DNA of 5,343 nucleotides from Alphaproteobacteria bacterium (GTDB taxonomy: Bacteria > Pseudomonadota > Alphaproteobacteria > Rhodospirillales > Rhodospirillaceae), in contig JADGDA010000183.1 in NCBI GenBank assembly GCA_015228695.1, positions 1 through 5,343 of the forward strand, read 5' to 3'. The translations under genes were made by a program, and so were the position numbers. The number at the start of each line of letters is the position of its first letter. Within the stretch, counting starts at the first letter, position 1. The notes beneath the pieces were generated by a model. That model ran no database searches and had not been told where the DNA came from. It worked only from the letters and a program-made list of their open reading frames with translations. Below, in pieces: positions 1 through 5,343 of this stretch.

Positions 1-273
1 CGAGGGGTGGACGACGGTGACGACCTGCCTGCCGGCCCGGCGGAGGCGTTCCACCAGCCGGCGGCGGCGGCCGTTGTCGCCGATGGCCACGGCAAAGTCC
101 GCGTCGGCGAGCCCCCCGTCGACAAGCACGTCGTCGTCGGTACCAAGGTAGGGAACGCCCCCCCCGCTCCGCGCCTCCAGGTCCGCATAGCCCGCGATCT
201 CATGGCCGGGACAGGACGCCGTGGCGATTTCGATCAGGTCGGAGGCTCCGATCACGATCAGCCGTTTTTTCAT
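1..273 (-). CDS. PglD/NeuD-type sugar acyltransferase, N-terminal domain only (3' end outside the window)
   Basis: The first 91 residues are present, starting at the ATG at 273 (MKKRLIVIGAS), with GGGAG five bases upstream and an ATGA overlap with the preceding stop. The order matches the N-terminal sugar-nucleotide-binding domain of PglD/NeuD: a strand with IGAS (8-11), then GYADLE (28-33) where PglD has an acidic pair, then AVAIGDNGRRRRL (61-73) matching 'fvAIGNNeiRkkl', and VVHPS (87-91), where the left-handed beta-helix begins. The usual glycine-rich loop after GAS ('GHG') is replaced by DLIE, so nucleotide binding may differ. Relatives acetylate UDP-4-amino sugars (PglD) or sialic acid (NeuD) using acyl-CoA. 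The catalytic histidine and the hexapeptide repeats lie beyond the window. The call rests on fold pattern and the IGDN...HPS signature; the acyl donor and sugar are unknown. Confidence 0.85.
   Translation of the reverse strand, partial: MKKRLIVIGASDLIEIATASCPGHEIAGYADLEARSGGGVPYLGTDDDVLVDGGLADADFAVAIGDNGRRRRLVERLRRAGRQVVTVVHPS
158..165 (-). repeat. Eight-base poly-G tract inside the PglD/NeuD-like coding sequence
   Basis: Eight consecutive G on the coding strand encode the glycines of RSGGGVPY (residues 35-42). PglD-like sequence continues in the same frame on both sides, so the gene is in frame here. Confidence 0.6.
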
Positions 274-1388
274 GACGGCTCCCGGCCCGGTTCGTCGGTG
301 CCGTCGACGTACCAGGTGCACATGAATCCCTCGTCGTCGATGACCAGACTCTCCGGCGCGGGCCACGAGGGATTCCAGCGCCGCCGCTCCTCCAGCCGGA
401 ACCCGGAGCGCAGCAGCAGGCAGTTGTCCTCGGCGCGGCGGCCGATGATGACGCCGTCGTAGATGACGATCTTGCCGATGTCCGATAGCACCGCGTAATG
501 GGGCTTGCTCCGCCCCGAGAAGACGCCGCCCGCAGTCAGACGCCGCACCAGTTCCAGGCCCCGGCGCAACGAGGTCCGGTGGTGATCCATGCCGCGCATG
601 GGAATGGAGTGGAACAGATAATGCGCCTCGATCCCGTTTTCGCGCAGGCGCTCGTAAAGCCCGGTCAGGGTCGCGGCGTCGTCGTTGACCCCCTTGAGAA
701 GCGGGTGCTGGTTATAAATGCGGAATCCGGCGTCCTGCAACCGGGCCAGCGCATCCACGCTCTCCGGCCAGAATTCCAGGGGGTGGTTGACATTCACGCC
801 CAGTTCGAAACGGAACCCCGGATAGCGGGCGAACATGTCCACCATGGCGTCGTTGATCCGGGCCGGGTCCTGGAACGGAACCCGGCTGCCGATGCGGACG
901 ATGCGGACGTTGGGGGCGTTGCGCGCCAGTTCTCCCAGGGTCAGCCCGAGCAGGGGCAGGCTCATCAACGGGTCGCCGCCGGTGATCAGCACCTCGTTCA
1001 CGTCGTCGCGCAGTTCCGCCGATCCGATGTAGCGGGTCGCGTGGGTGATGTCCTCCTCGGTCATGGTGCGAAGCGGATACTGCCCCCGCAGGCACCAGCG
1101 GCAGTGGGCCGCGCAGACCGTGGTCGGCTCGATGAGCATGGTCCGCCGGTACAGGCGCTCGACCCCGATCACCGGCCGGTCCTCGAACCGGATGGCGACC
1201 TCGGATTCGTAGTGGCGGCGGCGGTTGCCGGGCTGGATCACGGCTTCGAGCGGACTGGCGACGTACTGGCGGGTCAGGGCCCGCGCCTCGCGGCTGTCAA
1301 CGCCGAAGCGGACTTCCAGCTCGGCGATTTTCCGTTGCAGAAAGGGAGAGATCAATTGCCGGAATTCGCCGGTGCGGGTGCCTGCCAC
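270..1388 (-). CDS. KamA-family radical SAM protein (lysine 2,3-aminomutase-like, probably different substrate)
   Basis: KamA enzymes use SAM, a 4Fe-4S cluster and PLP to move an alpha-amino group to the beta carbon. The cluster motif is CAAHCRWC (Cys92, 96, 99). Arg101, two residues on, corresponds to the KamA arginine that binds the substrate carboxylate. TGGDPL (136-141) matches the SAM-binding GGDPL, and NVNHPLEF (199-206) matches the family's FNHPKE segment. NQHPLLKGVND (226-236) matches NQSVLLRGVND, GMDHHRT (266-272) matches GIEHFRT, and SDIGK (302-306) supplies Lys306, the likely PLP lysine. The N-terminal regulatory arm is short, and the C-terminal CXCX2C zinc motif of the Clostridium enzyme is absent. 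By hand comparison with remembered KamA sequence, the aspartates that hold the lysine side chain are Ile262 and about Leu301 here, so lysine is an unlikely substrate. The start is GTG at 1388 with GGGAGG six bases upstream. The end overlaps the next ATG (ATGA). EpmB is a less likely identity given the context. Confidence 0.9.
   Translation of the reverse strand: MAGTRTGEFRQLISPFLQRKIAELEVRFGVDSREARALTRQYVASPLEAVIQPGNRRRHYESEVAIRFEDRPVIGVERLYRRTMLIEPTTVCAAHCRWCLRGQYPLRTMTEEDITHATRYIGSAELRDDVNEVLITGGDPLMSLPLLGLTLGELARNAPNVRIVRIGSRVPFQDPARINDAMVDMFARYPGFRFELGVNVNHPLEFWPESVDALARLQDAGFRIYNQHPLLKGVNDDAATLTGLYERLRENGIEAHYLFHSIPMRGMDHHRTSLRRGLELVRRLTAGGVFSGRSKPHYAVLSDIGKIVIYDGVIIGRRAEDNCLLLRSGFRLEERRRWNPSWPAPESLVIDDEGFMCTWYVDGTDEPGREPS
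279..283 (-). promoter_or_regulatory. Ribosome binding site for the PglD/NeuD-like gene
   Basis: GGGAG on the minus strand, five bases before the ATG at 273, lies within the 3' end of the KamA-like gene. It supports the ATGA-overlap start. Confidence 0.65.
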
Positions 1389-1394
1389 CTGATG

Positions 1395-1400
1395 CCTCCC
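1395..1400 (-). promoter_or_regulatory. Ribosome binding site for the KamA-like gene
   Basis: GGGAGG on the minus strand, six bases before GTG at 1388, fills most of the 12-base gap after the ligase stop. It supports the GTG start. Confidence 0.75.
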
Positions 1401-2690
1401 TCAAATCTCGTCCCTGTCGCGGATCAGATAGCGGGCCTTGTTGGTTTCGCGCGAGATCCGCCCCGCCGGGAGCCAGGAGACATCGATGCGCACCTGGAAG
1501 GTGGCCGAGACCTTGGCCTTGATGGCGTCCGCCAGCCGGTCGCGTTCCGGCCCCGGCGGCAAATCCGTCTCAAACAGCACGTCGAGGGCGCCGACCTCCC
1601 CCTCCTTCGGCCGCACCACCCGATAGGCACGGCCGACGGCCGGCTCGAAGGCGGGGATGATGGATTGGAGAGCCTGGGGAAAGAAGTTCACCCCGCGCAG
1701 CACCAGCATTTCATCCGAGCGGCCGATGATCCGGAAACGCATGCGCAACAGGCCGTCGTCGGCGGTCTCCGCCCACAGAATCTCGGCCAGATCGTTGGTC
1801 CGGTAGCGGAACAGCGGCTGGCCTTCCCGCCGCAGGCTGGAGAAGACCAACTCGCCCCTGGCTCCCGCCTCGATGGGCAGCGGGGTGCCCGCGCCGTCCA
1901 CCAGTTCCGCGTAGACGATGCCCCAGGCGTGATAGACCAGCCCATCGCGGCGGCCGTCCTCGCCGGCGATGACCGACAGAACCTCCGACATGCCGTAGTT
2001 GGCGTCCATGGCCTTGAGACCGAATTCCCGCTCGATGTCCTCGCGCACCCCCGGCACCTGCAACAGCCCCTCGCCGCCGAAATAGCCGCGCTTCAGGCCC
2101 AGTTCCGACGGAGCGATCCCAAGCTCGGAGCGGCAGCGGTCGCGCAGGGCGTACATATAGGAAGGCGTCGATGAAATGGCGTTGATCCCCAGCGTCCGGA
2201 TGGTGTCGAGGAGAAGCGCGGTGTTGCCGACGCCGAAGGGGACGCCGGCGGCGCCCACCATCTCGATGGGCAGATAGTCGGAAACGCCGCCCGACCACAT
2301 GTTGAAATTCAGGCAGTGAACGACCCTGTCCCCCGGCCCCATTCCGGCGGCCTTGAACGCGCGTACCGCGGAGGTGTGGGTGTCGGCGATATCCCGTTGG
2401 GTCAAGGCGATGAAGAACGGGCTGGCCGAGGTGCCCGAGGTCTTGTGGATACGCCGGATATCCTCGGGCCGGACCGCCAGAAGGTGCCCCAGCGGCTTGT
2501 GTCCGGCCTGATCGGCGAGCAGATCGGCCTTGCCGAGCAGGGGAAGCTGCTCGAACGGAAATCCGGGAACGAAGTCGGCGGAGGAAAGACCGAGGGAATC
2601 GAAACGGTCGCGCCAGAAAGGGCTTTGGGCATACGCGCGGGACAGCGCGGCCAGCAGTTCGGACTCCTCCTCGGGCTTGGTGAGGCGCAC
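1401..2690 (-). CDS. PaaK/CapK-family adenylate-forming ligase (phenylacetate-CoA ligase-like, 429 aa)
   Basis: This is an ANL-superfamily enzyme that should activate a carboxylic acid with ATP as acyl-AMP, then usually pass it to CoA. Motifs in order: phosphate-binding loop TSGTSASP (84-91; PaaK normally has TSGTTGKP), GGEGL (205-209), YGMSE (232-236, the A5-type motif), YRTND (296-300, with the ribose-binding Asp300), IIGRSDEMLVLRGVNFFP (321-338, the hinge before the small C-terminal domain) and NKAR (417-420), where Lys418 is the candidate catalytic lysine. Length and domain order match full PaaK proteins (about 430 residues), so it is intact. The start is GTG at 2690, fixed by TGAGGAG nine bases upstream, which also contains the previous gene's stop. 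PaaK-like proteins occur both in aromatic catabolism and in capsule or other glycan loci (CapK). No other phenylacetate-pathway gene is in the window, so a glycan or metabolite role is more likely. The acid it uses cannot be read from the sequence. Confidence 0.9.
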   Translation of the reverse strand: MRLTKPEEESELLAALSRAYAQSPFWRDRFDSLGLSSADFVPGFPFEQLPLLGKADLLADQAGHKPLGHLLAVRPEDIRRIHKTSGTSASPFFIALTQRDIADTHTSAVRAFKAAGMGPGDRVVHCLNFNMWSGGVSDYLPIEMVGAAGVPFGVGNTALLLDTIRTLGINAISSTPSYMYALRDRCRSELGIAPSELGLKRGYFGGEGLLQVPGVREDIEREFGLKAMDANYGMSEVLSVIAGEDGRRDGLVYHAWGIVYAELVDGAGTPLPIEAGARGELVFSSLRREGQPLFRYRTNDLAEILWAETADDGLLRMRFRIIGRSDEMLVLRGVNFFPQALQSIIPAFEPAVGRAYRVVRPKEGEVGALDVLFETDLPPGPERDRLADAIKAKVSATFQVRIDVSWLPAGRISRETNKARYLIRDRDEI

Positions 2691-2699
2691 GGCGGTGTT

Positions 2700-2706
2700 C
2701 TCCTCA
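2700..2706 (-). promoter_or_regulatory. Ribosome binding site for the PaaK-like gene, merged with the upstream stop codon
   Basis: TGAGGAG on the minus strand contains the TGA stop of the GNAT-like gene and an AGGAG Shine-Dalgarno core nine bases before GTG at 2690. The frame is open further upstream, so this site decides the start in favour of the GTG. Confidence 0.75.
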
Positions 2707-3825
2707 GTTCTTCCGGGCCATGCGCGGAGCCGTCGCGGGATCGCGCAGGACGTCCTGGTTGGAATCGCCCTTGCCCGCCTGGAACTCTCCCAGGTCGGCC
2801 TCGACCGCCCCGGCCCGGCCGCCGATGGCGAGGACCATGTTGGGAGCGTTGGCGCGGGCGAATTCCAGGGGCTGAAACATGTACGGTAATCGAGGGTTGG
2901 CCGGCATGTCCACTTCTAATGACCGGGCCGCCGCGCCCACCCGCTCCGCCTGGACGCCCGAGGCGCAGATGTAGTCGAACAGCAAGGCCCGGTTGTCGCC
3001 GGCGACGGACAGGGCGGCGGCCAGAAGCTCGGCTTCCCCCCCGGAACGGGGGAAGAAGTCCAGCATGCGGCAGACCCGCGCGCCGGTCCCGACCACGGTT
3101 TCCAGGCGCAGCACGGCGGCGCCGCCCGCCGCCTCGACCCCCAGGTAAGGGATGAAGGGATGCCGGTCGTAGCGCCACTCCAGCCACTCCGCCGTGCGTT
3201 CGGCCGCGAACGGAGCCTGCTCCCGGACATCATCGAGCGCCGCCCGGGGCACCAGGGACGGAGCGTCCAGAATCCGCCCCCGCGCCGTCCCCACGGAAGC
3301 CGCGCGCGGAAGCGGACCCGCCTCGTCCAGCCGCCCGGCCTCGGCCAGCAGCCGGCGGAAGGCGTCGGCGTCGATCAGCGCCACCAGCCGGCGGACCTCC
3401 GGAACCACGGCCATCCCCAGGCGGGCGAAGGCGTCGATGGACAGATCGTTGCAGCCGAATCCCCCGTACACGTCCACCGCTCCGAGAAGGTGGGCGGCCA
3501 GGGCCCGCCCGCCGCCCCGGACGCCGGAACCGTTGATCCACTCCACGTCCCAGACGCCGACCTCCCCCCCCCACGGGGTCCGGGCGTCGAAGGGCAGATA
3601 GGCATGGACGGCGGCCAAGCCCCCCTCCCCGTCGAGAATGGCGTTGACCGGCAGGCGACGGCGCCGCCTGTCCTCCGCGAACCAGCGGCAGGGGGACTCC
3701 TGATACAGCCAGTCGAAATAGCGGGTTTCGGCTCCGTAGTGGCCCTCGCCGTAAATCGCCCGGAGAAAGCGGCGGACGTGCTCCGCCCGGTCCACGGACA
3801 GGGGAACGACGGCGGGAGTGGTCAT
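2704..3825 (-). CDS. GNAT-fold acyltransferase-like protein (373 aa)
   Basis: The start is the ATG at 3825, which overlaps the upstream stop as ATGA and has GGAGGA nine bases upstream. The open frame continues far upstream without a stop, but that part lies over the radical SAM gene in the wrong frame. Two features recall the Mig-14/GNAT-like acyl-CoA N-acyltransferases found in polysaccharide loci: FDWLYQESP (37-45) and EWLEWRYDRHP (213-223). Both match the pattern 'F-x-W-[KR/L]-Y-x-x-x-P', and their spacing suggests two GNAT-like halves. The stretch GGFGCNDLSIDAFARLGM (121-138) resembles the GNAT helix and strand that precede 'yrrlGF'. The C-terminal tail KGDSNQD (352-358) resembles the acidic, Asp/Gln-rich tail I recall in glycan-associated members. 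No signal peptide or membrane segment is seen, so it is probably cytoplasmic. The likely role is transfer of an acyl or aminoacyl group to an amino sugar, possibly the product of the adjacent ligase. The family call is moderate; the substrate is not known. Confidence 0.78.
   Translation of the reverse strand: MTTPAVVPLSVDRAEHVRRFLRAIYGEGHYGAETRYFDWLYQESPCRWFAEDRRRRRLPVNAILDGEGGLAAVHAYLPFDARTPWGGEVGVWDVEWINGSGVRGGGRALAAHLLGAVDVYGGFGCNDLSIDAFARLGMAVVPEVRRLVALIDADAFRRLLAEAGRLDEAGPLPRAASVGTARGRILDAPSLVPRAALDDVREQAPFAAERTAEWLEWRYDRHPFIPYLGVEAAGGAAVLRLETVVGTGARVCRMLDFFPRSGGEAELLAAALSVAGDNRALLFDYICASGVQAERVGAAARSLEVDMPANPRLPYMFQPLEFARANAPNMVLAIGGRAGAVEADLGEFQAGKGDSNQDVLRDPATAPRMARKN
3564..3572 (-). 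repeat. Nine-base poly-G tract inside the GNAT-like coding sequence
   Basis: Nine consecutive G on the coding strand encode part of PWGGEVG (residues 84-90). The frame is consistent on both sides of the tract, so the gene is 'on' in this sequence. Such tracts are prone to slippage and to sequencing error. Confidence 0.6.
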
Positions 3826-5343
3826 GCCGCAAGGTCCTCCGCGACCACGGCATCCCGGATCAGGGCCTTGTTCGAGTATTGCAGCACGAGCTGCACGGCC
3901 AGGGAGATGTTGCTGCCGGCCCCGAAATGATCGAGGTTCTTGCGGAACAGGTCGAGCGCCTGGGGATCGGGAATGAGGTCGACGGGGATGTCCGCCCCGG
4001 CCGCCTCCCGCTTCGACGTGACATAGCCCCGCACTTCCGCCAGGGCGCCCCTTGACAGGCGCAGGGTCTGCGTCGCCCCGTCGAACGGAAACGGCATGAT
4101 CCGCGCGCTGGCAAAGTCCGCGACCTCGTCCACGAGCGCGGGATCGAGGTGGGGAAGCCGCCGCTTGATGGCCCCGGACATCCACGCGAAGAACTCGTCC
4201 TTCAACTCTCCGTCCAGGGCCAGCCGCGCGGCGTAGTCGTAATTCAGCTTCGGGAAGCCCGCCGTCATCAGCCGCTCGAACGCCTCGTCCCGGAGGTAAT
4301 GGGCGTTCGCCTCCTCCTCGTCGGCGAACCATTCGCTCCGGGCGCGTTCCATGTAGGTGTGGAAATAGGACCGCAGGCGGGGGTGGCCGCCCTCGGGCGG
4401 GAGGCGGGACACCTCGTTCAGCAGGTCGATGGCGTGGAACCCGTGCCGGGTCGAGAAGTCGATCAGGGGCCGCCCGATCTCCAGGTTGAGAACGACGAAC
4501 ATGTGGGCGTGAAACAGCCGCAGTTCGAGGAAGTCCTCCTCCCGCATCACCGCCGTTTCCCGGATGCAGTGCTCGTAATCGATCACCCTCTCCCCGGCGT
4601 AGCGGCCGAAGGCGTTCGGGATGATGCGGACTTTCTCCCTCAGCCCATAACGCTCGCGCTGATGGGTCTCCTCCATCTCGGTGCCCTTCAGCAACCGGAT
4701 GTCGCTGATCTGGATCTTGTCGAACCCGCAGTCGTAGGCAACCTTGACGCTCTCGACATGGCGCGCCCGATCCTCGGTCGGCAGGCCGACCAGAAGGTCG
4801 GTGCTGACCTGCGAACCGTCGGCGTGGGCGGCCTCGACCAGTTCGCGGACCGTCTCGACGGGAACGTTGCGGCGGCCGATGTGCTCGGAGACATCCACGT
4901 TGAAGGTCTGCTGGGCAAAACTGGGGACGCACAGGTCTCCGAGAATCCGGAAGATCTCGATGTTGCGCTTCACCATGTTCTTCGAGGAATCGAGGCCGAT
5001 TCCGACCACGTTGCCGTGAACGTCGGCCAGGCGGCGCACCTCGGCCACGATCTCCAGATCGCGTTCGAGAATGCCCATGTTGGCGTCGCCGAGGAACAGG
5101 AAGAATGGATTCCGGGACCGGCTGAAAATATAGCGCAGTTCCTCGAACACCGTCTCCAGCGGGTATTGCCGGATGCTCTTGGCCCCGGTGGCGGCCGTGC
5201 CCCAGGCGGTGCAATAGGTGCACATGTAGGGACAGCCCCGGGTGGTCTCGACGATGGGGGAGAGCGGGAACGAGGACACGTCGAGAAAGGGGGCCATCCA
5301 GCCGCTCAGCCACGCCGACGGGTGGGGAATGGGATTCATTCCC
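3822..5343 (-). CDS. Radical SAM enzyme, probably cobalamin (B12)-dependent, 5' end outside the window
   Basis: At least 505 residues are visible, counted from the first in-window ATG at 5339. The 4Fe-4S/SAM signature CX3CX2C is CPYMCTYC (Cys36, 40, 43), preceded by the usual ETTRG. GDANMG (84-89) and GLPTED (185-190) match the later strands of the radical SAM barrel. Residues 250-505 form a long, mostly helical C-terminal extension without a motif I recognise. The first residues (IPHPSAWLSGW) look like the linker that joins an N-terminal B12-binding domain to the radical SAM domain in the BchE/TsrM/PhpK class. The frame stays open to the window edge and no Shine-Dalgarno sequence is visible before 5339, so that ATG is probably internal. 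The stop overlaps the next start as ATGA. Family relatives do methylations, ring closures and other radical reactions; the substrate here is unknown. Radical SAM membership is near certain; B12 dependence is inferred from the linker alone. Confidence 0.9.
   Translation of the reverse strand, partial: GMNPIPHPSAWLSGWMAPFLDVSSFPLSPIVETTRGCPYMCTYCTAWGTAATGAKSIRQYPLETVFEELRYIFSRSRNPFFLFLGDANMGILERDLEIVAEVRRLADVHGNVVGIGLDSSKNMVKRNIEIFRILGDLCVPSFAQQTFNVDVSEHIGRRNVPVETVRELVEAAHADGSQVSTDLLVGLPTEDRARHVESVKVAYDCGFDKIQISDIRLLKGTEMEETHQRERYGLREKVRIIPNAFGRYAGERVIDYEHCIRETAVMREEDFLELRLFHAHMFVVLNLEIGRPLIDFSTRHGFHAIDLLNEVSRLPPEGGHPRLRSYFHTYMERARSEWFADEEEANAHYLRDEAFERLMTAGFPKLNYDYAARLALDGELKDEFFAWMSGAIKRRLPHLDPALVDEVADFASARIMPFPFDGATQTLRLSRGALAEVRGYVTSKREAAGADIPVDLIPDPQALDLFRKNLDHFGAGSNISLAVQLVLQYSNKALIRDAVVAEDLAA
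3835..3840 (-). promoter_or_regulatory. Ribosome binding site for the GNAT-like gene
   Basis: GGAGGA on the minus strand lies nine bases before the ATG at 3825, inside the last codons of the upstream radical SAM gene. It fixes that ATG as the start. Together with the ATGA overlap it points to translational coupling. Confidence 0.75.

Noticed and set aside
7..462. Plus-strand 151-codon open frame
   Set aside because: It is antisense to the PglD-like start and the KamA-like 3' end, with low-complexity composition and no recognisable domain.
270..1388. EpmB (lysylation of elongation factor P) as identity of the KamA-like gene
   Set aside because: EpmB normally goes with efp/epmA and has no ligase or sugar acyltransferase partners. 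The operon context and the altered substrate pocket argue for another role.
498..2174. Plus-strand open frame of 558 codons
   Set aside because: It lies opposite the KamA-like and PaaK-like genes, spans their junction and shows no family motif. High GC and codon bias suppress stops on the opposite strand.
3033..3055. Perfect 8-base inverted repeat (CTTCCCCC / GGGGGAAG) with a 7-base loop
   Set aside because: It lies inside the GNAT-like coding sequence, far from its end and without a following T run on either strand. It is not a terminator and is probably incidental in GC-rich DNA.
2316..3155. Plus-strand 279-codon open frame, and the matching minus-strand 261-codon frame at 2402-3187
   Set aside because: Both are Arg/Pro/Gly-rich and overlap well-supported genes in other frames.
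3826..5313. Upstream 496 codons of the GNAT-like frame, open to 5313
   Set aside because: This part is out of frame with the clear radical SAM gene and is Arg/Pro/Gly-rich shadow sequence. The real start is the ATG at 3825 with its own ribosome binding site.
1..5343. RiPP precursor peptide for the radical SAM enzymes
   Set aside because: Gaps between genes are at most 13 bases and no small open frame with a leader-like sequence and ribosome binding site was found. A precursor could only lie outside the window.

Overview
The window is an uninterrupted stretch of five co-directional genes, all on the minus strand, from a high-GC bacterium. Strong GC preference at third codon positions, GTG starts with clear Shine-Dalgarno sequences and the general protein flavour suggest an alphaproteobacterium, perhaps of the Rhodospirillales type. 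That assignment is inference; no taxonomic marker is present. There are no RNA genes, insertion sequences, CRISPR arrays or intergenic regions longer than 13 bases.

In transcription order (high to low coordinates): (1) the C-terminal part of a probably cobalamin-dependent radical SAM enzyme, running off the right edge (to 3822); (2) a 373-residue protein resembling GNAT-fold acyltransferases (3825-2704); (3) a 429-residue adenylate-forming ligase of the PaaK/CapK (phenylacetate-CoA ligase-like) family (2690-1401); (4) a 372-residue radical SAM protein of the KamA (lysine 2,3-aminomutase) family (1388-270); (5) the N-terminal 91 residues of a PglD/NeuD-type sugar O/N-acyltransferase, running off the left edge (273-1). 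Junctions are ATGA overlaps (1/2 and 4/5) or 12-13 base gaps carrying only a ribosome binding site (2/3 and 3/4), so this is one translationally coupled operon whose promoter and terminator lie outside the window.

Read together, the genes look like a tailoring module. An amino acid may be isomerised by the KamA-like enzyme, possibly with C-methylation or other radical chemistry by the first enzyme. The PaaK-like ligase would activate a carboxylic acid, and one or both acyltransferases would place an acyl group on an amino sugar of a surface or flagellar glycan. The families are well supported; the pathway is a hypothesis. The most interesting point is the KamA-like protein. It keeps the iron-sulphur cysteines, the carboxylate-binding arginine and a candidate PLP lysine. 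It appears to lack both aspartates that hold the lysine side chain in true lysine 2,3-aminomutase and the C-terminal zinc motif, so its substrate is probably not lysine. KamA-type aminomutase, PaaK-type ligase, GNAT and PglD in one operon could be an undescribed route for decorating a glycan with a beta-amino acid.
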